This document shows positions 8,573 through 17,023 of a stretch of 64,000 nucleotides of DNA, piece by piece. The translations under genes and the position numbers were made by a program. Numbering within the stretch: position 1 is the first letter of the stretch; each line of letters starts with the position of its first letter. This DNA is from Streptomyces sp. H27-H5 (GTDB taxonomy: Bacteria; Actinomycetota; Actinomycetes; Streptomycetales; Streptomycetaceae). The notes beneath the pieces were generated by a model. It saw nothing but the letters and a program-made list of their open reading frames with translations, was not told where the DNA came from and ran no database searches. The stretch spans positions 24,466-88,465 of the forward strand of contig NZ_JAPNLK010000028.1 of the NCBI RefSeq assembly GCF_026627505.1. Direction: 5' to 3'.

Positions 8573-9436
8573 ATGACGACCGAAGTGCTGCGCTACACGG
8601 CTTTCTCCGGCGACCCGGCGGGCGGCAACCCCGCCGGGGTCGTCCTCGACGCGACCGGCCTGGACGGGCCCGCGATGCTCGCGATCGCCGCCGGGCTCGG
8701 CTACAGCGAGACGGCCTTCCTCACCGACCCGCCCCAAGACCTCGGCGGCGAACCCGGCCGCGCCTTCACCGTGCGGTACTTCAGCCCCAAGGCGGAAGTA
8801 CCGTTCTGCGGGCACGCCACCGTGGCCACCGCCGTCGCCCTGGCCGAGCGGATCGGACCCGGCGAGCTGCTGTTCGCCACCCCGGCCGGCACCGTCCCCG
8901 TCTCGGTCACCGCCGAGCCGGACGAGGGCCTGCGCGCCACCCTGACCAGCGTCGCACCGCACGTCGAGGAGATCGCCGACGCCGACCTCGCCGAGGCGCT
9001 GGCCGCACTGGACTGGCCGGCGACCGACCTGGACCCCGCACTCCTGCCCAGGATCGCCTACGCCGGCGCCCGCCACCTGGTGATCGGCGCCGGCACCCGC
9101 GCCCGACTCGCCGACCTCTCCTACGACTTCGCCCGCCTGGAAGCCCTGATGCGGCGCCTGGACCTCACCACGGTCCAGCTCGTCTACCGGGAGAGCCCGA
9201 CCGTCTTCCACGTACGAGACCCCTTCCCGGTCGGCGGCGTCGTCGAGGACCCCGCCACGGGAGCCGCCGCGGCCGCCTTCGGCGCGTACGCCCGCGAGGC
9301 CGGCCTCGTCCCGGAGCAGGCGCTCCTCACCCTCCACCAAGGCGAGGACATGGGCCGCCCCGGGATCCTCACCGTCGAACTGCGCCCCGGCGACCCCCGG
9401 GTGCGGGTGGGCGGCACCGGGGTGCGGATCGCGTAG
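8573..9436 (+). CDS. PhzF family isomerase-like protein
   Basis: A 287-aa full-length member of the PhzF/diaminopimelate-epimerase fold. The catalytic-Glu motif GYSETAFL places Glu at about 46, the FCGHATVA motif is at about 82-89 and the second-domain motif VVEDPATGAAA is near 225. The first described member isomerises a phenazine precursor, but most relatives have unrelated and unknown substrates, and no phenazine genes are nearby. The ATG start at 8573 is the only one leading straight into the family N-terminus TTEVLRYTAFSGDPAGGN. It is followed by the GNAT gene after 6 bases. Confidence 0.85.
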   Translation: MTTEVLRYTAFSGDPAGGNPAGVVLDATGLDGPAMLAIAAGLGYSETAFLTDPPQDLGGEPGRAFTVRYFSPKAEVPFCGHATVATAVALAERIGPGELLFATPAGTVPVSVTAEPDEGLRATLTSVAPHVEEIADADLAEALAALDWPATDLDPALLPRIAYAGARHLVIGAGTRARLADLSYDFARLEALMRRLDLTTVQLVYRESPTVFHVRDPFPVGGVVEDPATGAAAAAFGAYAREAGLVPEQALLTLHQGEDMGRPGILTVELRPGDPRVRVGGTGVRIA

Positions 9437-9442
9437 GGCCCC

Positions 9443-10003
9443 GTGCTGAGCGTCGAGACGTACGAGACGGCGCCCGCCCCGCTCGCCGAGCAGGTCCGGG
9501 CCCTGGAGGCGCGGGCCTGGCCGGGCGCCGGCGCGGACCACGACCCGGCCCTCGCGCCCCGAACGGTGCTGCTGGTCGACGGGACCGGCACGGTGGCCGC
9601 CTCACTGGCCCTGCTGCGCAAGGAGATCCACCTGCCCGGCCGGACCTGGCGGGCCGCCGGGCTCAGCGGGGTGGTGACCCGGCCGGAGCTGCGCGGGCGG
9701 GGCATCGGCGGGCGCCTGGTCGCGGCCGCCCGGGCCGAACTGGCCGCCGACCCGACGCTGGACCTCGTCCTGTTCAGCTGCGACCGACCGCTCGGCCCGT
9801 TCTACGAGGCGGCCGGCTTCGAACGGCTCCCGGGCACGGTCCTGGTCGGCGGAACCCCCGCCGACCCCCTGGCCACCGACGCCCCCGGCTTCGACAAGAC
9901 GGTCCTGGCGGCCTTCCTCGGCCCCGACCCGGAGCCGGCCCGTACGGCGTTCACCGGGATCCGGGTCCCGCTGTACCCGGGGACGATCGACCGCCTCTGG
10001 TGA
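9443..10003 (+). CDS. GNAT family N-acetyltransferase
   Basis: A 186-aa protein with the GNAT core: the acetyl-CoA pyrophosphate-binding motif VVTRPELRGRGIGGRLV at about 76-92 (R/QxxGxG/A) and the GPFYEAAGFERL C-terminal signature. It transfers an acetyl group to an unknown acceptor. The GTG start at 9443 lies 6 bases beyond the PhzF gene stop, so the two are translationally close and probably one operon. Convergent with efeU. Confidence 0.83.
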   Translation: MLSVETYETAPAPLAEQVRALEARAWPGAGADHDPALAPRTVLLVDGTGTVAASLALLRKEIHLPGRTWRAAGLSGVVTRPELRGRGIGGRLVAAARAELAADPTLDLVLFSCDRPLGPFYEAAGFERLPGTVLVGGTPADPLATDAPGFDKTVLAAFLGPDPEPARTAFTGIRVPLYPGTIDRLW

Positions 10004-10015
10004 GCCGGCCCGGCG

Positions 10016-10906
10016 TCAGTCCCGGGCCCGGCCCGCGTCGTCGCCGCCCTGACCCTTCGACGAGGTCGCCGCGCCCGCCGCGGCCGTGGCCGGCGCCGAC
10101 GGCCGACCGGAGCGCACCGGGACCAGGAACAGGGTCAGGACGACCAGCAGGTACAGCGCCCACACGACGAGCTGGAGCACCGTCGGGTCCGGCTGGAAGT
10201 TGAACGTCCCCTTCAACAGGGTGCCGTACCAGCTGTCCGGCGGGATCGTCTCGCTGATGTCGAAGGCCTTGTTCGACAGTCCGGGCAGGAAGTCCGCCTC
10301 CTGGAGGTCGTGGACCCCGTACGCGAGCACGCCCGCCGCGACCACGACCAGCAGACCACCGGTCCACTTGAAGAACTTGGCGAGATCGATGCGCAGCGCG
10401 CCCCGGTAGAACAGCCAGCCGAGCACGATCGACGTCGCGATGCCGAGCAGCACCCCGGTCAGCGGGCCCGCGCCGTCACCGGCGGCCTTCACCGAACGCC
10501 ACACGAACAGCGAGGTCTCCAACCCCTCCCGGCCGACGGCCAGGAACGCGGTGGCCACCAGCGCGCCCGTGCCCATCGCGAGGGCGGCGTCCAACTTCCC
10601 GTGCAGTTCGGCCTTCAGGTGCCGCGCGGTGCGCTTCATCCAGAAGACCATCCACGTCACCAGGCCCACGGCGACGATCGACAGGGAGCCGCCGATCGCC
10701 TCCTGCGCCTCGAACGTCAACTGGCGGGTGCCGAACTCCAGGCCCGCGCCGAAGGCCAGGCTCAGCCCGGCGGCCAGCCCCACACCGAGCCACAGCGGCC
10801 CGAGCCTGTCCCTGTTCCCGGTCTTCACCAGGTAGGCGATGAGAATGCAGACGACCAGGCTGGCTTCCAGCCCCTCGCGCAGACCGATCAGATAATTGCT
10901 GAACAC
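10016..10906 (-). CDS. efeU: EfeU/FTR1-type iron permease
   Basis: A 296-aa integral membrane protein with seven hydrophobic segments. Both REGLE iron-binding motifs of the FTR1/EfeU family are intact, at residues 10-14 and 126-130. It carries ferric iron (made by EfeB oxidation) across the membrane. It is the last gene of efeO-efeB-efeU, 27 bases after efeB. The C-terminus is a short charged Ala/Ser-rich tail. All three partners are intact here, so this should be a working EfeUOB importer. Confidence 0.93.
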   Translation of the reverse strand: MFSNYLIGLREGLEASLVVCILIAYLVKTGNRDRLGPLWLGVGLAAGLSLAFGAGLEFGTRQLTFEAQEAIGGSLSIVAVGLVTWMVFWMKRTARHLKAELHGKLDAALAMGTGALVATAFLAVGREGLETSLFVWRSVKAAGDGAGPLTGVLLGIATSIVLGWLFYRGALRIDLAKFFKWTGGLLVVVAAGVLAYGVHDLQEADFLPGLSNKAFDISETIPPDSWYGTLLKGTFNFQPDPTVLQLVVWALYLLVVLTLFLVPVRSGRPSAPATAAAGAATSSKGQGGDDAGRARD

Positions 10907-10933
10907 GTGGATCCTCCTACGCGCCTACGGGAA

Positions 10934-12265
10934 CTACGCGAACAGCGTCCGACCCCACCAGTCGTCCTTGTCACGGACGCCCGGCGGGACGGCGAAGACG
11001 GCCGAACCCACGTGCTGGATGTATTCGTTGAGCGAGTCTTTCCGGGCCAGCTCCCGCTGGATCGGCACGAACCCCTTGCGGACGTCCCGCTGGTACGCCA
11101 GGAAGAACAGTCCGGCGTCGAGCCGGCCCAGCCCGTCCGTGCCGTCGGTGAAGGAGTAGCCGCGGCGCAGGATCGTCGCGCCGCCGTTGGTGTCCGGGTG
11201 CGCGAGGCGGACGTGCGCGTCCGGCTTCATCGCCTTCAGGAACGGCTCGTCGCGCTCCTTGGACTTGCCGACGGGCGCGCCCTCGCCCTTGTCACGGCCG
11301 ATGATGTCCTCCTGCTCCCGCAGGGAGGTGCGGTCCCAGGTCTCGATGTGCATCCGGATGCGCCGGGCGACCAGGTACGAACCGCCGGCCATCCAGTCGG
11401 AACCGTCGGAGGCGCTCGCCCAGACGAACTTCTCCAACGCCTCCCGGTCCGTGCCCGAGACGTTCCGGGTGCCGTCCTTGAAGCCCATCATGTTGCGCGG
11501 GGTCTGCGCGTCCGGGGTCGTCGAGGAGGTCTTGCCGAAGCCGAGCTGCGACCAGCGCATCGCGATCCTGCCGAAGCCGATCCGGGCGAGCTGGCGAATG
11601 GCGTGCACCGCGACCTGCGGATCGTCGGCGCAGGCCTGCACGCACAGGTCGCCGCCGGAGCGGGCCGCGTCCAGGTTGTCGCCCGGGAACAGCTCCAGGT
11701 CCACCAGGGCGGCCGGACGCCTGCCCTCCAGCCCGAACCGGTCCTTCGCGAAGAGCCCCGGCCCGAAGCCGACGGTCAGGGTGAGCCGCGAGGCCTTCAG
11801 ACCCAGCGCCTCGCCCGTGTCGTCCGGCGGAGCCTCCGGCAGACCGCCGAAACCGCCCTCGCCGACCGGGAGTCCGGCCGTCATCAACCGGGCCGCCAGC
11901 GTCCACTCCTTGAGGAGCGCGACGAGTTCGGCCCGGTCCTTCGTCGTCACGTCGAAGGCGGCGAAGTGCAGACGGTCCTGGACCGCGGTCGCGATCCCGG
12001 CCTGGTGCTCGCCGTGGAACGGCACGGCCGCCCCCGTCGAGCCGGCCGGCACCACGTCCGGGTCACCGCCGAACACCGCGACCGCACCGCCGGTCGCCGC
12101 GGCGCCGAGCGCCAGCCCGGCGCCGCCCCAGCCGAGCACGGCGCGCCGCGACGGCGCGGCCCGCCGGCCCCCGGCCGGCGCGCCGACCTCCGGGCCGTCG
12201 GCGCTCGGGCCGTCGATGGGCTGCGGCTCCGGCGTTCCCGCCGGCTGCGACGTCGACTTCGTCAT
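10934..12265 (-). CDS. efeB: EfeB, Tat-exported Dyp-type heme peroxidase
   Basis: A 443-aa protein with a twin-arginine export signal (SRRAVLGWGGAGLALGAAA, Arg40-Arg41), the Dyp-peroxidase GXXDG motif GFKDG at 261-265 and the proximal heme His306 in RRIRMHIETWD. In EfeUOB systems it oxidises Fe(II) outside the membrane for uptake by EfeU. It has also been proposed to release iron from heme. The start ATG at 12265 gives a Pro/Ser-rich leader ahead of the Tat motif. It lies 35 bases downstream of efeO and 27 upstream of efeU. Confidence 0.93.
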   Translation of the reverse strand: MTKSTSQPAGTPEPQPIDGPSADGPEVGAPAGGRRAAPSRRAVLGWGGAGLALGAAATGGAVAVFGGDPDVVPAGSTGAAVPFHGEHQAGIATAVQDRLHFAAFDVTTKDRAELVALLKEWTLAARLMTAGLPVGEGGFGGLPEAPPDDTGEALGLKASRLTLTVGFGPGLFAKDRFGLEGRRPAALVDLELFPGDNLDAARSGGDLCVQACADDPQVAVHAIRQLARIGFGRIAMRWSQLGFGKTSSTTPDAQTPRNMMGFKDGTRNVSGTDREALEKFVWASASDGSDWMAGGSYLVARRIRMHIETWDRTSLREQEDIIGRDKGEGAPVGKSKERDEPFLKAMKPDAHVRLAHPDTNGGATILRRGYSFTDGTDGLGRLDAGLFFLAYQRDVRKGFVPIQRELARKDSLNEYIQHVGSAVFAVPPGVRDKDDWWGRTLFA

Positions 12266-12300
12266 CCTCGTACTCCCGTCCTCTCCGTTCTTCTCCCGGG

Positions 12301-13440
12301 TTACTTCGCGACCGCGGCGGCCAGCTTCGAGAGCGGCTCGGCCAGCGCGTTGACCGCGTCCGAGAGCTCCTTGCGCTCCGCCTCGCCGACCTTGTCGTAC
12401 GAGACGAAGTCGTAGCCCGTCTTGTCGGCGCGGTACTTGTCCAGCAGCGTGTTCAGCGCGGCGAACCGGGTGTCCAGGGTCTTCGCGAGCTCCGGGTCGT
12501 TCTTCGAGGCGACCGGCTTCAGCAGCTGGTAGGCCTTCTCCGCGCCCTCGACGTTCGCCTTGAAGTCGACCAGGTCGGTGTGGCTGAAGAACTCCTCCTC
12601 GCCCGTCACCTTGCCGGTGGCGACCTCGTCCAGGAGCTCCTTGGCGCCGTTCGCCATCGAGGTCGGGGTGATCTCGGCCGTGCCGACCTTCTTCTGCCAC
12701 ACGGTGAGGTCGGCCATCAGGGTGTCCGCGAGCTTCTTCTCCGGCTCGCCGAGCTTGCCGTCCTTGAACACGGCCTTCTCCAGCGTGTGCCAGCCGGTCC
12801 ACTCCTGGTTGGCCTCCAGGTCGGCCTCGCGGAGGTCAACCTTCGGGTCCAGGTCGCCGAAGGACTCGGCGACGGGCTCGGTGCGCTCCCAGCCGATGCG
12901 CGAGACGGCGTACGCCTTCTTCGCGGCCTCGACGTCGCCGGCCTTGACCGCGTCCGCGAAGGCCTGCGCCTTGGGGAGGGTCTCGTCGGCCTGCGCCTGC
13001 ACGTACTTGCGGTACCCGGCGACCGCGGCGTCCATCTCCGGGCTGCGCTTGGCGGCGGCGCCGCCGCCGGTGGCCTTGACCGCCTGGCGGATGCCGTCGC
13101 CCTTCATGCCGGGCTTGCAGGCGATCTCGTAGTCGCCCGCCTTGATCTCGGCGGTGATGGAGGCCTTGGTGCCGGGGCCGATGTTCTCGCGCTCGGCGAC
13201 GATCCGGTCGTCGGGGAAGAGGACGTAGACCTCGGTGACCTTGGAGCCCTTGTTCTCGACGTCGACGGTGATCTTGCCGGCGGGGAACTCCTTCTTGGAG
13301 ACCTCGCAGGCGCTGTCCGAGGCGGCGACCTTGATCGCGCCGTCGCCGCCGGTGTCGCCCTTCTCCGCGCAACCCGTGACGGCGGTGAGCGCGGCCACGA
13401 CGGCGGCCGCGGCGAGAACGGTGAGGCGAGCGGGTCGCAT
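12301..13440 (-). CDS. efeO: EfeO, cupredoxin-M75 iron-binding lipoprotein
   Basis: A 379-aa lipoprotein: signal peptide with lipobox AVTGC (Cys24), a cupredoxin-like domain at about 33-120 and an imelysin/M75 domain thereafter with the metal-binding HxxE motif (His218-Glu221, in GWHTLEK). It captures iron outside the cell for the EfeB/EfeU partners. It is the first gene of efeO-efeB-efeU and is preceded by a candidate iron box, so iron-dependent repression (DmdR1/IdeR) is expected. Confidence 0.93.
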   Translation of the reverse strand: MRPARLTVLAAAAVVAALTAVTGCAEKGDTGGDGAIKVAASDSACEVSKKEFPAGKITVDVENKGSKVTEVYVLFPDDRIVAERENIGPGTKASITAEIKAGDYEIACKPGMKGDGIRQAVKATGGGAAAKRSPEMDAAVAGYRKYVQAQADETLPKAQAFADAVKAGDVEAAKKAYAVSRIGWERTEPVAESFGDLDPKVDLREADLEANQEWTGWHTLEKAVFKDGKLGEPEKKLADTLMADLTVWQKKVGTAEITPTSMANGAKELLDEVATGKVTGEEEFFSHTDLVDFKANVEGAEKAYQLLKPVASKNDPELAKTLDTRFAALNTLLDKYRADKTGYDFVSYDKVGEAERKELSDAVNALAEPLSKLAAAVAK

Positions 13441-13467
13441 GGAGGCTCCTGGCGAGGTAAGGGCTGG

Positions 13468-13486
13468 TGAGGCGGACCTAACTTAA
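13468..13486 (-). promoter_or_regulatory. Candidate iron box (DmdR1/IdeR) upstream of efeO
   Basis: On the minus strand the site reads TTAAGTTAGGTCCGCCTCA and matches 14 of 19 positions of the actinobacterial iron box TTAGGTTAGGCTCACCTAA (consensus from memory). It lies 28 bases upstream of the efeO start. A second, weaker half-site (GTGAGGTAAGCCTCGG on the same strand) lies directly upstream. Confidence 0.65.
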
Positions 13487-13695
13487 CCGAGGCTTACCTC
13501 ACTCATACCCGACAGTCCAGTGATACAGATCTCACCTTTCCCTGCCGGACACGAGGCCGTCACGGCCTTTCCATGACGACCCCATGGTCGGGTCAAGCCG
13601 AGGTCAAACCCGGCTCCTCGTTCCGCCCGACGGAACGCGTCGGCCCGGCCGCCCGCACGGCCCGTGATCATCGCCGGCCGGCCGGGGCGGGCGGC
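13487..13695. other. Intergenic stretch between efeO and hmuV
   Basis: About 200 bases with no convincing gene. It holds the upstream half of the efeO control region and a short GC hairpin (GCGGCTCAGCCGC) next to the hmuV stop that could end hmuV transcription. Confidence 0.4.
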
Positions 13696-14232
13696 TCAGC
13701 CGCGGATCGGGACCACGAGCGGCGCCCCGCCGCGCGGGTGCGGGAGCACCTCCACCGGCTGCCGGTAGACCCGGCTCAGCAGGCCGCCCTCGAACACCTC
13801 GGTCGCGGCCATGGCCCGGGCCACCGCCTCCTCGTCGTCCTCCTCCAGCGGGGTGCCGGCCCAGGGCGCGCGGCCCATCCGTACGACGTCCTCCACCGGG
13901 AAGGGGAAGGACAGCGCGGCCGACTGGGGGAGCACCGAGCGGCGCAGCGCCAGATCGGGCGCCGACCAGTCGCCCACCGGGCGCCCGTCGATCCGTACGG
14001 TCCCCGAGGCGGCCGGCAGGTCGGCGCAGAGCGCGGCCAGCAGTGTGGACTTGCCCGCGCCGTTCGGTCCGACCAGGGCCAGCACCTCGCCGGCCCGGGC
14101 GCTCAGGTCGATGCCGGCGAGCACCTCGCGCTGCCCGAGGCGCGCGTGCAGGTCCACGGCCTCGGCGCACGGCGTGCCGGGTGCGGGCCGGACGGGGATG
14201 CTCCGTCGGGTCCGGCGGAAGAGGGTGATCAC
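13696..14232 (-). pseudogene. hmuV: Heme ABC transporter ATPase HmuV, internally deleted
   Basis: The 178-residue frame (family about 260-280) keeps Walker A GPNGAGKST at 55-63 and the Q-loop glutamine at 103. From residue 146 onwards it jumps from the mid-domain sequence AMAATEV directly to FEGGLLSRVYRQPVEVLPHP, which is the normal C-terminal end of HmuV. The ABC signature, Walker B, D-loop and switch histidine are missing, so ATP hydrolysis is impossible. The frame is kept across the junction. The GTG start overlaps the permease stop by 4 bases. Either a genuine in-frame deletion of about 270-300 bp or an assembly collapse. Confidence 0.85.
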
Positions 14233-15380
14233 GCCCAGCCTCCCTGCTTGCGGCGGGTCCGGCGCAACAGCCAGAAGAAGAACGGGCTGCCGATGAGCGC
14301 GGTCAGCACGCCCAACGGGAGTTCGGCGGGCTGCGCGAGCGTCCGCGCGGCCAGGTCGCCTGCGACCAGGACCACGGCGCCGGCGAGGGCGCTGCCCGGG
14401 ACGAGGAAGCGGTGACCGGGGCCGTTCGCCATCCGCAGCAGGTGCGGGACGAGCAGGCCGACGAAGGTGATGATGCCCGCCACCACGACGGCCGCCGCCG
14501 TCAGCAGCGCGACGACCAGGATCAGGGCCAGACGCAGCCGTTCCACGTCCACGCCGAGGTGCCGGGCCGGTCGCTCGCCCAGGGCCGGCAGGTCGAGCTT
14601 GCGGGCGTGGAACGGGGCGACGAGCAGGCCGGCGAGCGCGCAGGGCAGGACGGCGAGCACCTCGGGCCAGGTGGCCTGGGCGAGGGAGCCGAGCTGCCAG
14701 AAGGTGATCTGGTTGACCTGGCCGCTGTCCGCGAAGAAGACGAACAGGCCGATCAGGGCGCCCGCGAAGGCGTTGACGGCGATGCCGGTCAGGATCAGCG
14801 TGACGACCTCGGTCCTGCCGCCGTTGCGGGACAGCAGGTAGACGGCGGCGACCGTGATCAGACCCGCCACGAAGGCGCAGGCGGTGACGGTCCAGTTCCC
14901 GAGGAAGGTCAGACCCAGTCCGATCGCGGCGACCGCGCCGACGGCGGCGCCCGCCGAGATGCCGATGACGCCCGGTTCGGCGAGCGGGTTGCCGAACACG
15001 CCCTGCATCAGGGCGCCGGCGCAGCCGAGGCTGGATCCGACCAGCAGGGCGAGCACGACGCGGGGCAGCCGTACGTTCCACAGCACGCTCTCGCCGACCC
15101 GGTCGAGGGCGGCCCCGCCGAGGCCCACGCGGTGCTGCACGGAGGCGAGTACGTCCCCGACGGGAATCCGGTAGGCGCCCACGCCCGCGGAGACCAGCGC
15201 CAGCACGACCAGCGTCACGACCAGGGCGAGGGTCAGGATCAGGGCGCTGGGCCGGGTGCGGGCAGGACCCTTCAAGGGCGCGGCGGGCGCGGTGGGCGCC
15301 GAGGGCACTGCGGGGGTCGGGGGCGTCGCGGGCGGCGCCGTGGAGCCGCCGGCGCGCGGGGGCTCGTGGGAGACGGTCAC
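14229..15380 (-). CDS. hmuU: Heme ABC transporter permease HmuU (FecCD family)
   Basis: A 383-aa FecCD-type permease with about ten hydrophobic segments after a Pro/Ala-rich cytoplasmic N-terminus. Conserved signatures are NVRLPRVVLALLVGSSLGCAG, the GNPLAEPGVIGISAGAA motif and the ATPase-contact loop GITFVGLLVPHLLR. It forms the membrane channel for heme or siderophore. The GTG start follows the hmuT stop by one base and its own stop overlaps the hmuV start. This is the only intact gene of the locus; with both partners damaged it probably has no function unless another ATPase and binding protein serve it. Confidence 0.9.
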   Translation of the reverse strand: MTVSHEPPRAGGSTAPPATPPTPAVPSAPTAPAAPLKGPARTRPSALILTLALVVTLVVLALVSAGVGAYRIPVGDVLASVQHRVGLGGAALDRVGESVLWNVRLPRVVLALLVGSSLGCAGALMQGVFGNPLAEPGVIGISAGAAVGAVAAIGLGLTFLGNWTVTACAFVAGLITVAAVYLLSRNGGRTEVVTLILTGIAVNAFAGALIGLFVFFADSGQVNQITFWQLGSLAQATWPEVLAVLPCALAGLLVAPFHARKLDLPALGERPARHLGVDVERLRLALILVVALLTAAAVVVAGIITFVGLLVPHLLRMANGPGHRFLVPGSALAGAVVLVAGDLAARTLAQPAELPLGVLTALIGSPFFFWLLRRTRRKQGGWA

Positions 15381-15381
15381 A

Positions 15382-15935
15382 TCAGGCCTTGCCGTAGAGC
15401 TGGGAGGTCAGGGAGGCGAGGACCTGGTCGGTGCGGGGGCCGTAGTTGAGGAGCACCCCGTCGTCGACGGAGACCACGCGGCGATCCGGTCGGCGGCGCG
15501 CCGGCCGAGTCGGGTACCGGCGTCCTTGACGCCCAGCGCGCCGGCGATGGTGTCGATCCGCTTCCGTACGTCGTCCAGCGTCTTGGCGGGGGCGACGACC
15601 AGCAGCGGGATGCCCGCGTCGCGGATCTGCCCGATCGCCTCGGCGGGGCCGGTGGTGGTCTCGGCGATCACCAGCGTGGGGCGCAGCGACAACACGCCCT
15701 CGGCGGACACGTCGTGTGCTCGTGTCACCACCGGCAGCTTGGCGGCCTGTTCGAAGGTGGCGGTGATGTCCCGGGCGACGACCCGGTCGCCGAGCCCCAG
15801 GGTGTGGACGATCTCGTTGAGGCTGCCGGTGAGCGGGACCACGCGGTCCGCCGAGGTGATGGTCACCGAGGTGCCGTCCGCCGAGGGCACGGTCACCGGG
15901 AGGGCGGGCGTCGGTGACGGGGTGAGGGGTTCCAC
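15382..15935 (-). pseudogene. hmuT: Heme-binding protein HmuT: 5' end missing, internal deletion, frameshift
   Basis: Residues VEPLTPSPTPALPVTV onward match the mature part of an HmuT-type binding protein (SADRVVPLTGSLNEIVHTLG), but the signal peptide and lipobox are missing; a stop codon lies in frame just upstream at 15954-15956. After DRIAA (about base 15482) the frame runs into out-of-frame sequence and stops at 15408. The true C-terminus VVSVDDGVLLNYGPRTDQVLASLTSQLYGKA-type ending is present in another frame and ends at 15382. The middle of the protein, roughly 90 residues, is absent. The gene cannot give a working lipoprotein. Confidence 0.85.
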
Positions 15936-16239
15936 CCCCGTCCACCAGGACGGCTACGCGCCCGGTGACCGGATCGACGACGTCAACCTCACCGTGTCCG
16001 TGGACAAGGACGTCACCGCCCCCGACGCCACCGGCGGTTCGACCTCGGGCGGTACCGGCACCACCGGCGGTACGGGCACGGGCGGCGGCGGCACCGTCGG
16101 CGGGAGCGCGGGCGGCAACCTCGCCTCCACCGGCGCCGAGATCCCGGCCGGAGCCCTGCTCGGAGCCTCCGGCGCGGTCATCGCGGCCGGCGCCGGCGCG
16201 GTCCTCATCGCCCGCAGGCGGCGCATGACCCAGGGCTGA
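15936..16239 (+). pseudogene. C-terminal remnant of a LAXTG-anchored surface protein (probably HtaA-like)
   Basis: From about 15936 the plus frame reads TPVHQDGYAPGDRIDDVNLT, then a Gly/Thr/Ser-rich spacer, the sorting motif NLASTG, a hydrophobic helix and a RRRR tail. That is a class-E sortase (LAXTG) anchor as used by Streptomyces. The rest of the gene is missing: upstream bases are antisense to hmuT, so the long open frame that starts at 15256 is a chance fusion. Heme-binding HtaA proteins are common partners of hmuTUV, hence the assignment, but no HtaA domain remains to confirm it. Confidence 0.65.
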
Positions 16240-16258
16240 GCCGTGCTTGAATGCCCGC

Positions 16259-16915
16259 GTGAACGATCTCGACGTGCTCAGGGTCTTCTGCGCGGGCGAC
16301 GGCCGGTACGGCAACCTGCTCGGAGTCGTCCGCGACGGCCGCATCTGCCCCGACGACGCGTCCCGGCAGGCGCTGGCCGCCGAACTCGGCTACAGCGAGA
16401 CGGTGTTCGTCGACGACCCCGAACGCGGGGTCGTCGACATCCGTACCCCCGGCACACGGCTCGCCTTCGCCGGGCACCCGCTGGTCGGCCTCGCCTGGCT
16501 GCTCGACATCGAGGAACTCCAGCCGCCGGTCGGCTCCGTCTGGGCCCGCGACGACGGCGAGTTCACCTGGATCACCGCCCGCCCCGAATGGGTCGAGGGC
16601 AAGCGCACCGAGCAGTACGCGTCCGCCGCCGAGGTCGAGGAGCTGCCCGCCCCGCCGCCGGGCGAGGGCTGGTTGTACGCCTGGGCGTGGGAGGACGAGA
16701 CCGCGGGCCGGATCCGGGCCCGCGGGTTTCCGCGCCGCCCCGACGGCGCCGTCGTCGAGGACGAGGCCACCGGCTCGGCCGCGATCCTGCTCACGGCCGA
16801 GCTGAACCGCGCCCTGAACATCACCCAGGGCGCCGGCTCCCAACTCCTCACCGCGCCCGGCCCGGACGGCACGGTCGAGATCGGCGGACGCGTGCGCTTC
16901 GCCCCCGGGAACTGA
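16259..16915 (+). CDS. Short PhzF-family protein
   Basis: A 218-aa protein of the PhzF fold, shorter than the usual 260-300. It has the family catalytic-Glu motif ELGYSETVFV, an FAGHPLVG motif replacing FCGHAT and the VVEDEATGSAAI motif in the second half. A GTG start at 16259 (NDLDVLRVFCAGDGRYGN) is preferred to the TTG at 16247. Only about 35% similar by eye to the other PhzF-type protein at 8573, so not a recent duplicate. Substrate unknown. Confidence 0.78.
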   Translation: MNDLDVLRVFCAGDGRYGNLLGVVRDGRICPDDASRQALAAELGYSETVFVDDPERGVVDIRTPGTRLAFAGHPLVGLAWLLDIEELQPPVGSVWARDDGEFTWITARPEWVEGKRTEQYASAAEVEELPAPPPGEGWLYAWAWEDETAGRIRARGFPRRPDGAVVEDEATGSAAILLTAELNRALNITQGAGSQLLTAPGPDGTVEIGGRVRFAPGN

Positions 16916-16957
16916 GCACCCCGACCGACCCGGTCGAGTGCCGCGGCGCCGGACACG

Positions 16958-16993
16958 GGCAAGGGGCGGCCCCCGGCGGGGCCGCCCCTTGCC
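16958..16993. terminator. Bidirectional hairpin between phzF-like gene and heme oxygenase
   Basis: GGCAAGGGGCGGCCCC pairs with GGGGCCGCCCCTTGCC in the gap between two convergent genes. Confidence 0.8.
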
Positions 16994-17023
16994 TCTCGTG
17001 CACCGGTCGGTCCCGGACGTCGC

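Noticed and set aside
15256..16239. 327-codon LAXTG-type surface protein
   Set aside because: Only the last 100 codons look real; the earlier part is antisense to hmuU/hmuT and lacks a signal peptide.
8573..16915. Phenazine biosynthesis suggested by two PhzF-like genes
   Set aside because: The genes are distant from each other, the second is short, and no other phz gene is present; PhzF is a broad family.
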